Part shown: one piece after another, positions 1-8,564 of the stretch
Numbering within the stretch: the stretch's first letter is position 1
Layout of the letters: every line of letters starts with the position of its first letter
Assembly (NCBI GenBank): GCA_002454975.1
Contig: DKJZ01000084.1
Coordinates: 1-29,490 of the forward strand
DNA: 29,490 nt
Source of the DNA: Hylemonella sp. UBA6679
GTDB lineage: Bacteria > Pseudomonadota > Gammaproteobacteria > Burkholderiales > Burkholderiaceae_C
Direction: 5' to 3'
Position numbers and translations under genes: made by a program
Notes under the pieces: generated by a model
Seen by the model: the letters and a program-made list of their open reading frames with translations, nothing else
Database searches by the model: none
Told to the model about the DNA's origin: nothing

Positions 1-1
1 G

Positions 2-1000
2 TGGCGCATCGTGCGCGACCAACCTGCGCCGCGCCTCATGGCGGTCAACATCGACGAGGGGGAGCCAGGTACTTTCAAAGACCGCACCTACCTAGAGCGC
101 GACCCGCACCGCTTTTTAGAAGGCCTCTTGGTGGCCGCGCAAGTGGTGGGCACCGAGGCTTGTTACATCTATTTGCGCGACGAGTACCACGGTTGCCGCG
201 CCATCCTCGAGCAAGAGCTGGTCGCCTTGCAAGCCAACCCGCCGTGCCCCTTGCCCAAGATTGAATTGCGCCGTGGCGCGGGTGCTTACATCTGCGGCGA
301 AGAGTCGGCCATGATCGAGAGCATCGAAGGCAAACGCGGCGAGCCGCGCATGCGCCCGCCTTACATCGCGCAAGTGGGTTTGTTCGGTCGCCCCACCCTG
401 GAGCACAACTTTGAGACCCTGTACTGGGTGCGCGACATCGTGCAACGCGGCCCGCAATGGTTCGCGTCTTTCGGGCGCAACGGCCGCAAGGGCTTGCGTT
501 CGTTCAGCGTGAGCGGGCGTGTGAAACACCCCGGCGTGAAGCTCGCACCTGCGGGCATCACCGTGCGTGAGTTGATTGACGAGTATTGCGGTGGCATGCA
601 AGACGGCCACGAGCTTTATGCCTACCTGCCCGGCGGCGCATCAGGCGGCATCTTGCCCTCTCGCATGGACAACATCCCGCTGGACTTTGACACCTTGCAG
701 CCGCACGGCTGCTTCATTGGCTCGGCTGCGGTTGTCATCCTCAGCCAGATGGACAGCGCCAAACAAGCCGCGCTCAACACCATGAGGTTTTTCGCGCACG
801 AGAGCTGCGGCCAATGCACGCCTTGCCGTGTGGGCACCGCCAAAGCCGCGCAACTCATGGCCGAACCGGTGTGGGACAACGACACGCTGCGTGACTTGAG
901 TCAGGTGATGGGCGATGCGTCTATTTGTGGCTTGGGCCAGGCCGCGCCCAACCCCATCCGCTGCGTGCAGCAGTACTTTCCTCAGGAGTTGGGCCTATGA
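2..1000 (+). CDS. fdsB: NAD-dependent formate dehydrogenase, beta (NuoF-like flavoprotein) subunit, 5'-truncated
   Basis: This is the C-terminal part of the diaphorase subunit, which holds FMN and a [4Fe-4S] cluster and passes formate electrons to NAD+ in the cytoplasm. The frame is open from base 2, so the start lies left of the window and 332 residues are visible. NuoF-family features seen are the glycine-rich nucleotide-binding stretch RRGAGAYICGEESAMIES, then GLFGRPT, and the Fe-S motif ESCGQCTPCRVGT with its distal cysteine in ASICGLG. Full-length FdsB proteins are a little over 500 residues, so roughly a third is missing. Its stop overlaps the fdsA start (ATGA), indicating translational coupling. 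The family alone could be NuoF or HoxF, but the fdsA neighbour decides for formate dehydrogenase. An fdsG gene would be expected just outside the window. Confidence 0.93.
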   Translation, partial: WRIVRDQPAPRLMAVNIDEGEPGTFKDRTYLERDPHRFLEGLLVAAQVVGTEACYIYLRDEYHGCRAILEQELVALQANPPCPLPKIELRRGAGAYICGEESAMIESIEGKRGEPRMRPPYIAQVGLFGRPTLEHNFETLYWVRDIVQRGPQWFASFGRNGRKGLRSFSVSGRVKHPGVKLAPAGITVRELIDEYCGGMQDGHELYAYLPGGASGGILPSRMDNIPLDFDTLQPHGCFIGSAAVVILSQMDSAKQAALNTMRFFAHESCGQCTPCRVGTAKAAQLMAEPVWDNDTLRDLSQVMGDASICGLGQAAPNPIRCVQQYFPQELGL

Positions 1001-3957
1001 ACGCGCCAACCAAACTCATTGAAATCCTGCCAGTGCAGGTGGCCCTCAAGCTCAACGGGCAAGACGTGCAAGCCTACGAGGGCGAAACCATTCTGACGGT
1101 GGCCAAGCGCGTGGGCATTGAGATTCCGCACCTTTGCTACAAGGAAGGTTACCGGGCGGATGGCAATTGCCGCGCCTGTGTGGTGGACATCAAGGGCGAG
1201 CGCACCTTGGCGCCGAGTTGCTGCCGCAGTGTGGCTGCGGGCATGGAGGTGTCGAGTAATTCTGAGCGTGCGGTCAAGAGCCAGAAGATGGTGCTGGAGA
1301 TGCTGCTCTCGGACATGCCCGAGACGGGCTACAAATGGAATGACGATGTTGCTTCGTCTGGCGACGTTGCCCCTCGTCAAGAAGCGTCAAAACCTTCGGC
1401 TTCTGTTGGGCAGCATGGCGAGCTGAGTTTGTGGGCGGACCGCCTGGGTGTGTCGGTGCGGCCTGAGTTGAAGGCTTTGCGGCGTGAGCAGCCGGTGGCC
1501 GATGTCTCGCACCCGGCCATGGCGGTGAACCTGGACGCGTGCATTCAGTGCAACCGTTGCGTGCGGGCTTGTCGCGAAGAGCAAGTTAACGATGTGATTG
1601 GCTACGCCCTGCGCGGCAGCCACAGCCAAATTGTGTTTGACCTGGACGACCCCATGGGCGCGAGTTCGTGTGTGGCTTGTGGCGAGTGCGTGCAGGCTTG
1701 CCCCACCGGCGCGCTCATGCCCAAGACGCGCATCGGCACGCAGCAGGTCGACAAAAAAGTGGATTCGGTGTGCCCTTTCTGTGGCGTGGGTTGCTTGGTG
1801 ACCTACAACGTCAAAGACAACAAAATTGTGAGTGTGGATGGGCGCGATGGTCCGGCCAACCACAACCGTTTGTGTGTGAAGGGCCGGTTTGGTTACGACT
1901 ACGCGCACAACCCCCAACGTCTGACCGTGCCCCTGATTCGCCGCGAAGGCGTGGCCAAAGAGCCTGAGTTGCTCGAGACCCTCAACCGCGACAGCGCCGA
2001 TTGGTCGGCGGTGTTTCGTGAGGCCACGTGGGAAGAAGCACTCGACTTGGCCGCTGGTAAGCTCAAACAGTTGCGTGACACCTTTGGCCCGAAATCACTC
2101 GCGGGTTTTGGCTCGGCCAAGGGCAGCAATGAAGAGGCTTACCTGTTCCAAAAACTGGTGCGCACCGGCTTTGGCTCCAACAATGTGGACCACTGCACCC
2201 GCTTGTGCCATGCCTCCAGCGTGGCCGCACTTTTAGAAGGTGTGGGCTCTGGTGCGGTGAGCAACCAGGTCAACGATGTGGCGCATTCCGACCTCATCGT
2301 GGTGATTGGTTCGAACCCCACAGCCAACCACCCGGTGGCCGCCACCTGGATGAAAAACGCGGGCAAGGCCGGCACCAAGATTGTGTTGGCCGACCCGCGT
2401 GTGACCGACATTGGCAAGCACGCTTGGCGCACCATGCAGTTCAAGCCCGACACCGATGTGGCCATGATCAACGCGATGATCTACACCGTCATCGACGAAG
2501 GCTTGGTGGACGAGGCTTTTGTGCAATCGCGCGCCAACAATTTCGAGGCGCTCAAAGCCAATGTGAAAGGCTACAGCCCCGAGGCGATGGAGCCGATTTG
2601 CGGCGTGCCAGCGTCAGTCATACGCGAGGTGGCGCGTGAATTTGCACGCGCCAAAGCCGCCATGATTTTGTGGGGCATGGGTGTGAGCCAGCACGTGCAC
2701 GGCACCGACAATGTGCGCTGCCTGATCGCGCTGTGCACCGTCACCGGCCAAATTGGCAAACCTGGCTCCGGCCTGCACCCGCTGCGTGGCCAAAACAATG
2801 TGCAGGGCGCCAGCGACGCGGGTTTGATCCCCATGATGTACCCCAACTACCAACGCGTGTCGAACCAAGACGCGCACGATTGGTTTGAGAACTTCTGGGG
2901 CCTGCCGCTGGACGACAAACCAGGCTACACCGTGGTGGAAATCATGCACAAAGCCTTGGCCGAGGACAGCGACCCGCACAAGGTTCGCGGCATGTACATC
3001 GAGGGTGAAAACCCCGCCATGAGCGACCCCGATTTGAACCACGCACGCCACGCACTGGCCTCGCTCGAACACCTGGTGGTGCAAGATATTTTCATGACCG
3101 AAACCGCCTGGCTGGCCGATGTGGTGCTGCCCGCGAGTGCCTGGCCCGAGAAAACCGGCACGGTCAGCAACACCGACCGCATGGTGCAACTCGGCCAAGC
3201 CGCGGTCACACCACCCGGCCAGGCCAAGCTGGATTTGTGGATCATTCAGCAAATCGCGCAGCGCATGGGGCCTTACACCTCGGCTCGTCAAAAAACATCG
3301 GGCGCTGAAGTGCAAAGCGTGGCCTACGGTTACCCCGGCGAACATGCGGGTGTGGCTGCGGTGTACGAAGAAATGCGCCAGGCCATGCACGCGGCCATCT
3401 CGGGCATCACCTGGCAGCGGCTGCAAGCGCAGTCCAGCGTCACCTACCCATGCTTGACGGCTGACGACCCTGGCCAGCCCATCGTGTTTGTGGACAACTT
3501 CCCCACACCCACGGGCAAGGTGGATTTGGTGCCGGCCGACATCATTCCGGCCAACGAGCGGCCGGATGCGCAGTTTCCGTTTGTGCTGATCACCGGTCGC
3601 CAGCTGGAGCATTGGCACACTGGCAGCATGACGCGCCGCTCCACCGTGCTCGATGCGATCGAACCCATGGCCACGGCCTCGATGTGCGGCGCAGACCTGG
3701 CCGAGCTGGGGCTGGAGGCGGGTGATGTCATCACCATCGCTTCGCGTCGCGGCGAGGTGGTGCTGCACGTGCGCCGTGACGATGGCACCCCGCGCGGTGC
3801 AGTGTTCATGCCCTTTGCGTACTACGAAGCAGCGGCCAACTTGATCACCAACGCCGCACTCGACCCATTCGGCAAGATTCCGGAGTTCAAGTACTGCGCG
3901 GTGGCCATCCGTCGTGGCGGGCATGTTGCCGATGTGCCTGGCTACCAGCGGCATTGA
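997..3957 (+). CDS. fdsA: NAD-dependent formate dehydrogenase, catalytic alpha subunit (Mo/W-bis-MGD, Cys type)
   Basis: This is the catalytic subunit, oxidising formate to CO2 at a bis-molybdopterin site and sending electrons through its Fe-S clusters to FdsB. The start at 997 is chosen because it overlaps the fdsB stop; an in-frame ATG at 925 would lie inside fdsB. In the 986 residues, the cysteines fit a [2Fe-2S] domain (C47, C58, C61, C75), two [4Fe-4S] motifs (C182/185/188/192 and C225/228/231/235) and the cluster before the catalytic domain (C259, C262, C266, C293). DHCTRLCH carries the metal-ligand Cys404 followed by His405, so this is not a selenocysteine enzyme. A molydopterin-dinucleotide binding domain closes the protein (from about residue 850, around ITGRQLEHWHTGSMTRR). 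In Cupriavidus and Rhodobacter, fdsC and fdsD follow fdsA; here they do not. Confidence 0.97.
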   Translation: MNAPTKLIEILPVQVALKLNGQDVQAYEGETILTVAKRVGIEIPHLCYKEGYRADGNCRACVVDIKGERTLAPSCCRSVAAGMEVSSNSERAVKSQKMVLEMLLSDMPETGYKWNDDVASSGDVAPRQEASKPSASVGQHGELSLWADRLGVSVRPELKALRREQPVADVSHPAMAVNLDACIQCNRCVRACREEQVNDVIGYALRGSHSQIVFDLDDPMGASSCVACGECVQACPTGALMPKTRIGTQQVDKKVDSVCPFCGVGCLVTYNVKDNKIVSVDGRDGPANHNRLCVKGRFGYDYAHNPQRLTVPLIRREGVAKEPELLETLNRDSADWSAVFREATWEEALDLAAGKLKQLRDTFGPKSLAGFGSAKGSNEEAYLFQKLVRTGFGSNNVDHCTRLCHASSVAALLEGVGSGAVSNQVNDVAHSDLIVVIGSNPTANHPVAATWMKNAGKAGTKIVLADPRVTDIGKHAWRTMQFKPDTDVAMINAMIYTVIDEGLVDEAFVQSRANNFEALKANVKGYSPEAMEPICGVPASVIREVAREFARAKAAMILWGMGVSQHVHGTDNVRCLIALCTVTGQIGKPGSGLHPLRGQNNVQGASDAGLIPMMYPNYQRVSNQDAHDWFENFWGLPLDDKPGYTVVEIMHKALAEDSDPHKVRGMYIEGENPAMSDPDLNHARHALASLEHLVVQDIFMTETAWLADVVLPASAWPEKTGTVSNTDRMVQLGQAAVTPPGQAKLDLWIIQQIAQRMGPYTSARQKTSGAEVQSVAYGYPGEHAGVAAVYEEMRQAMHAAISGITWQRLQAQSSVTYPCLTADDPGQPIVFVDNFPTPTGKVDLVPADIIPANERPDAQFPFVLITGRQLEHWHTGSMTRRSTVLDAIEPMATASMCGADLAELGLEAGDVITIASRRGEVVLHVRRDDGTPRGAVFMPFAYYEAAANLITNAALDPFGKIPEFKYCAVAIRRGGHVADVPGYQRH

Positions 3958-4057
3958 AGCTGTTTTGCCCTGGGGGTTGACGTTGTGCCAGCTTAAGTAA
4001 CACTACGTATTCCCCCTCGCGCAGGGGTTAAAGGCTTCCGTTACAGTGGCAAGCCTT
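3958..4057 (+). promoter_or_regulatory. Intergenic region after fdsA, possible promoter for the accessory block
   Basis: This is the only real gap (100 bases) between fdsA and the accessory genes. It contains a -35-like TTGACG at 3977-3982, a TACGTA palindrome at 4004-4009 and a weak five-pair hairpin, CCCCT/AGGGG, with arms at about 4013-4017 and 4023-4027. No good -10 hexamer sits at the right spacing and no run of T follows the hairpin. The evidence for either a promoter or a terminator is therefore weak, and read-through from fdsA is equally possible. Confidence 0.25.
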
Positions 4058-4664
4058 ATGAACAACGCTTCACAACCTGGCGAACACATCTGCCTGATGG
4101 TGGATGTGGTCATGCGCAAAGAAGCCATAGATGGCCCCATGAGCCGCTGGCAGCCCTGGCGCTGGGTGCTCGACAGCGTCTTGCCCACGCATTTGCCGCC
4201 ACCCTCTGGGTTCGACCCCAGGCGCTGGACCATGGACCAGTTGCCTGAGCCCGAATGCCTGAGCCAGAGCGAGCAGGGCGCGCGTTGGCGATTTCCTGGC
4301 TTCCCCGTCTCGCTGTTTCGTGACGATGCCGAAGGCTACTACCTCAATGGCACCACCGATGCGCCTTGTTGGTTTGTGATGTGGCGCATGGAAGAGCAAG
4401 CCAGCGTGGCAGATGAGCCCCTGGCCCGTCCGCAAGCGGTGTCTTTGAGCTACCACGATGCCGGGCGTTGGTTGGATTCGCAAGAAACCGTGGAGCAACT
4501 GCGTGCGCCCGATGCGGTGGTGCAAGACATGCTGGCGTTTGCCCGTGACCACTACGTGCCCGAGCCAAAAAAGCGCAAACGCCCACAAAGCTTTCAGTCT
4601 TTGACCGACCGCTTTGGCCAACCTGCCAAGGTGAGCACCGACAAGATCCGTGGCGGAGGCTCGC

Positions 4665-4672
<8 letters not shown>
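4058..4672 (+). CDS. DUF3305 domain protein, formate dehydrogenase accessory
   Basis: This 204-residue soluble protein has no signal peptide or membrane segment. The N-terminal region (about residues 10-60 and on to the SLFRDDAEGYYLN stretch near residue 88) fits the DUF3305 family, which I know only from formate dehydrogenase loci; no biochemical role is established. The tail is basic (EPKKRKRPQSF, then a Gly-rich end). ATG at 4058 is taken as start; a GTG four codons earlier (4046) is possible, and neither has a clear Shine-Dalgarno sequence. The gene overlaps the DUF3306 gene by 8 bases, so the two are probably translated together and may act together. A chaperone or maturation role for one of the formate dehydrogenases is inferred only from position. 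Confidence 0.8.
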
Positions 4673-5432
<760 letters not shown>

Positions 5433-5466
5433 AGCGCCAGCCTGGCGCACCTAACCCTGTTCTCCC

Positions 5467-7545
5467 ATGACCACACTGATTTGCGACTGCAACAAAACCA
5501 TGCCCCTGGATCCCAAGGGGCTGGGCGCTGCCCTGGATGAAACCCTCACGGTGCACAGCACCTTGTGCCGCCGCGAGGCCGGCGCGTTTGAGCAAGCCCT
5601 CAAAGGCGGCGACGAGGTGCTGGTGGCCTGCACCCAAGAAACGCGTTTGTTTGGCGAGATTGCTTCGCAAACCCCGGGTGCTCAGCCTGTGCATTTCGTC
5701 AACCTGCGTGAAACTGGGGGGTGGAGCAAAGATGCTGCCAAGGCCATGCCAAAAATGGCAGCTTTGCTGGCCGCAGCGCGCTTGCCCGAGCCCGAGCCTG
5801 TGCCCACGGTGACCTACAAAAGCCAAGGGCGCGTGCTCATCATTGGCGCCCTGGACCGCGCGGAGGCTTTGGCTGCGCAACTCAGCGATGTGCTGGATGT
5901 GAGCATTTTCAGCACCGCTGCAGGTCAGGGCGGTGCGCAGGAGCGCCAGTACCCGGTGTTGACCGGACGCATTGACGCCCTCAAGGGCTGGCTGGGTGCG
6001 TTTGAGCTCAACTGGACCCGCACCAACCCCATCGACCTTGATTTGTGCACACGCTGCAATGCGTGCGTGCAAGCTTGCCCAGAAGGCGCGATCGGCTTTG
6101 ACTACCAAATTGATAGCAACAAGTGTAAATCTCACCGGGCCTGCGTGAAGGTTTGCTCTGTGGCTGGGGCGATCGACTTCACCCGCGACCCTGAATCACA
6201 AAGCGAAAATTTTGACCTGGTGCTCGACTTGCGCGATGCGCCTGCGTTCACCCAGCACGCCCATCCACAAGGCTACTTTCATGCCCCGCAGGCTGAGTTG
6301 CCCGTCCTCATCAAGTTGCGCGGTTTGGTGGGCGAGTTTGAAAAGCCCAAGTTTTTTCTCTACAAGCAAAAGCTCTGCGCCCACAGCCGCAACGAGAAAA
6401 CCGGTTGCAATGCCTGCGTGGATGTGTGCTCGGCCCAAGCCATCAGCTCGGAGATGTCGCGCCAACAAATCAAGGTCAACCCCAATTTGTGCGTGGGCTG
6501 CGGTGCTTGCACCACGGTGTGCCCCAGCGGCGCGCTGACCTTTGCGTACCCAAAGGCGGCCGACCAGGGCGTGAAGCTCAAAACCATGCTGAGCACCTAC
6601 ACGCGCACCGGTGGCAAGCAAGGCGCGATTCTGTTCCACAGCCAAGAGGCGGGCAGCCAGTTGCTCAACCAGCTGGGGCGTGCGGCCCGGGTTGGGCGAG
6701 CCCATGGCGTGCCGGCGCGAGTCATGCCTGTGCCGGTGTGGCACACCGCCTCATTGGGGCTGGAGGTGTGGCTCACTGCCGTGGCCTACGGCGCTGGCAA
6801 TGTGTGGGTGCTGGTCACAGGTGAAGAAGCGCCGCAGTACCTGGCGGCTTTGCGCAGCCAAATGCAGGTGGCCCAAAGCATCTTGCACGGCCTGGGTTTG
6901 GCGGGCGAACACTTCAAGGTGTTGCACGTCAACCCGCAGGCGCCCCAAGCTTTGGCAGAGCTCGACAGCTTGCTTCAGGCGCCCAGCGCCGCCACCGTCA
7001 AGCACAACGCCAGCTTTGCGATCCAAACCGACAAGCGTGCCACCCTTGAGCTGGCCATTGACCACCTCCTGCAGCAGGCCAGCCCGGCTCAAGAGGTGAT
7101 TGCTTTGCCTGCAGGGGCTTTGCTGGGCACCTTGGCCATCAACAAAGACACCTGCACCATGTGCCTGAGCTGCGTCAATGCCTGCCCGGCCAGCGCCTTG
7201 CAAGACAACCCGAACGCGCCACAACTCAAGTTCATTGAGAAGAATTGCGTGCAGTGCGGCTTGTGTGCCAAGACCTGCCCGGAAAGCGCCATCACCTTGG
7301 TGCCCCAGCTCAGGCTCTCAAGCCAACGCAAAGAAGCTGTGGTGCTCAATGAGATGAAGCCCTATGCCTGCGTGCGATGCAGCAAGCCTTTCGGCACCCT
7401 CAAGGCCATCGAGGCCATGCTGGGCAAGCTGGCCGGTCACTCGATGTTCCAAGGCGCAGCTCTGGAGCGTTTGAAGATGTGCGGTGACTGCCGCGTGATC
7501 GACATCTACACCGACACCAACGAAACCCGCATCACCGACTTGTGA
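5467..7545 (+). CDS. Large poly-[4Fe-4S] electron-transfer protein of formate dehydrogenase operons
   Basis: This 692-residue soluble protein is rich in ferredoxin motifs. Visible sites are C194/197/200/204; an incomplete C220/226/230; an unusual C304-x9-C314-x2-C317-x3-C321; C342/345/348/352; C563/566/569/573; and C594/597/600/604. A C-terminal pair of CxxC (C635/C638 and C672/C675) could hold zinc or another cluster. Further cysteines sit at 6, 8, 34 and 55. Residues about 120-150 (RVLIIGALDRAEALAAQL) look like a Rossmann start with its glycines eroded. Residues about 385-490 resemble, by eye, the MvhD/FlpD fold, without that family's cysteines. This suggests a remnant HdrA/MvhD-type electron conduit, but that is inference. 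Known family members occur beside DUF3305, DUF3306 and TorD genes. The stop overlaps the torD-like start. Confidence 0.85.
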   Translation: MTTLICDCNKTMPLDPKGLGAALDETLTVHSTLCRREAGAFEQALKGGDEVLVACTQETRLFGEIASQTPGAQPVHFVNLRETGGWSKDAAKAMPKMAALLAAARLPEPEPVPTVTYKSQGRVLIIGALDRAEALAAQLSDVLDVSIFSTAAGQGGAQERQYPVLTGRIDALKGWLGAFELNWTRTNPIDLDLCTRCNACVQACPEGAIGFDYQIDSNKCKSHRACVKVCSVAGAIDFTRDPESQSENFDLVLDLRDAPAFTQHAHPQGYFHAPQAELPVLIKLRGLVGEFEKPKFFLYKQKLCAHSRNEKTGCNACVDVCSAQAISSEMSRQQIKVNPNLCVGCGACTTVCPSGALTFAYPKAADQGVKLKTMLSTYTRTGGKQGAILFHSQEAGSQLLNQLGRAARVGRAHGVPARVMPVPVWHTASLGLEVWLTAVAYGAGNVWVLVTGEEAPQYLAALRSQMQVAQSILHGLGLAGEHFKVLHVNPQAPQALAELDSLLQAPSAATVKHNASFAIQTDKRATLELAIDHLLQQASPAQEVIALPAGALLGTLAINKDTCTMCLSCVNACPASALQDNPNAPQLKFIEKNCVQCGLCAKTCPESAITLVPQLRLSSQRKEAVVLNEMKPYACVRCSKPFGTLKAIEAMLGKLAGHSMFQGAALERLKMCGDCRVIDIYTDTNETRITDL

Positions 7546-8183
7546 TGAGCAACACCCCTATGACGACTCCCCAAGACATGAACCAGTCCTCGGCCCTGGA
7601 CGAGGAAACCGCCCGCGCTGAGCTCTACGGCTTGATGGCTGCGCTGTACTACGCGCCCCCACCGCCTGAGTTGCTGGCCCAGTTGCGCGTGGCTGCCACC
7701 GAGGCGCCTGCTGCCGGCGGGTTTTTAGAAGAGCCTTGGCGCCAGCTTGTGGCAGCAGCGCGCGAGTTGCCCGATGCCGACATTGCCGACGAGTTCAACG
7801 CGCTGTTTGGCGGCGTGGGCAAGCCTGAGGTGATGCTTTTTGGCTCGCACTACCTCAGCGGCTTTTTGAACGAAAAACCCCTGGCCAAGTTGCGAACCAC
7901 CCTGGCAGGCCTGGGCTTGGAGCGTGATGAAACCATGCCTGAGACGGAAGACCACATCACCTACCTGTTTGAGGTGATGCGCTACCTGATCGCTGGCGAC
8001 GATGTGGCCGTGGCCAACCTGACCCGGCAGCGCGAGTTTTACACCGAACACCTGCAACCTTGGTGCATGGCTTTGTGCGATGCCGTGGAGCAGCACCACC
8101 GCGCTAAGTTTTATGCCGCCTTGGCCAGCCTGACTCGCGCCTTCCTGAGCGTTGAGATGCAAGGGTTTGACATGCTAAGTTGA
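7545..8183 (+). CDS. TorD/DmsD-family molybdoenzyme chaperone
   Basis: This 212-residue all-helical protein belongs to the TorD family, which binds Tat signal peptides of molybdoenzymes and delays export until the cofactor is loaded. Supporting sequence includes ARAELYGLMAALYYAPPPPE near the N-terminus, the central DEFNALFGG and LFGSHYLSGFLNEKPLA, and PETEDHITYLFEVMRYL. Those segments match the family's conserved helices and its ED-H region. ATG 7545 overlaps the preceding stop by one base (TGATG); a GTG at 7542 and ATGs at 7560 and 7578 are alternatives. The likely client is FdhA, encoded two genes downstream and carrying a Tat signal. The gene's end runs into the inverted repeat at 8180-8218. 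Confidence 0.9.
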   Translation: MSNTPMTTPQDMNQSSALDEETARAELYGLMAALYYAPPPPELLAQLRVAATEAPAAGGFLEEPWRQLVAAARELPDADIADEFNALFGGVGKPEVMLFGSHYLSGFLNEKPLAKLRTTLAGLGLERDETMPETEDHITYLFEVMRYLIAGDDVAVANLTRQREFYTEHLQPWCMALCDAVEQHHRAKFYAALASLTRAFLSVEMQGFDMLS

Positions 8184-8218
8184 CACTTTAGCGTGTCAAT
8201 ATTAACTGTCGCTAAAGT
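8180..8218 (+). promoter_or_regulatory. Two mutually exclusive inverted repeats at the torD-like gene end
   Basis: TTGACAC (8180-8186) and GTGTCAA (8193-8199) form a perfect seven-pair stem with a six-base loop. ACTTTAGCG (8185-8193) and CGCTAAAGT (8210-8218) form a perfect nine-pair stem that uses the loop and part of the first stem, so the two cannot form together. The element covers the torD-like stop codon and lies in the AT-rich spacer before the fdhABC operon. TTGACA at 8180-8185 would also be a perfect -35 box, but no good -10 follows. No T-run is present, so a simple terminator is unlikely. It could be an operator or an RNA switch. Confidence 0.55.
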
Positions 8219-8294
8219 TCAATATCTGTAGGTAAAACCCTAGTTACTGTCAAAAATACGTGGCTTTACTTATGTTCGCTTGCGCCTAAGTTGG

Positions 8295-8312
8295 CACAAT
8301 CAGCCCATTGTG
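8295..8312 (+). promoter_or_regulatory. Operator-like inverted repeat upstream of the membrane formate dehydrogenase operon
   Basis: CACAAT (8295-8300) and ATTGTG (8307-8312) are perfect inverted copies six bases apart, an arrangement typical of dimeric regulator sites. It lies 36 bases before the first start codon of the operon. Upstream are a weak promoter-like pair (CTTTAC at 8264-8269 and TAAGTT at 8287-8292, 17 bases apart) and a near-repeat of TNACTGTC at 8203-8210 and 8244-8251. The regulator is not identifiable from sequence; the half-sites do not fit the FNR or CRP consensus. Confidence 0.4.
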
Positions 8313-8348
8313 TAAGTTCCCCCAAGTGGGTTTATCTGGAGACTATCC

Positions 8349-8555
8349 ATGAAAGATGACACGTCCAAAGTTTCACGTCGTCGCATATTTGCAGGCGCAG
8401 GTACCCTGGGTGCCCTGGCGACTGCTGCCAGCGTTCTCCCCTCTCTTGAAGTGAGCCCGCAAGAAGCAGCGCCCACTGCCAAGGCGCCAGCCAACGGTGG
8501 TGGTTACCACTTGAGCGAGCACGTCAAACGCTATTTCAAAACCACCCTGGTCTAA
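8349..8555 (+). CDS. Small Tat-signal protein of formate dehydrogenase operons
   Basis: This 68-residue protein carries a twin-arginine motif (VSRRRIFAGAG, residues 8-18), a short hydrophobic stretch and then a Pro/Ala linker. It ends in a conserved-looking tail, YHLSEHVKRYFKTTLV. This matches the family described as the formate dehydrogenase region Tat target, found directly before fdhA genes. GGAGA lies eight bases before the start. Its stop TAA is part of the next gene's Shine-Dalgarno (TAAGGAG), so it is tightly linked to fdhA. Function is not known. It may be a small structural subunit of the exported enzyme or a membrane-tethered accessory protein, and the uncleaved hydrophobic segment could act as an anchor. 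Confidence 0.88.
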   Translation: MKDDTSKVSRRRIFAGAGTLGALATAASVLPSLEVSPQEAAPTAKAPANGGGYHLSEHVKRYFKTTLV

Positions 8556-8564
8556 GGAGACACC

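Noticed and set aside
2614..3954. Open frame of 446 codons on the - strand inside fdsA
   Set aside because: Antisense to conserved fdsA sequence, with low-complexity His/Gly/Val composition and no ribosome site.
8291..8312. Possible sigma-54 promoter (TTGGCAC)
   Set aside because: A GC dinucleotide at the required ten-base distance from GG is missing; the nearest GC is only eight bases away.
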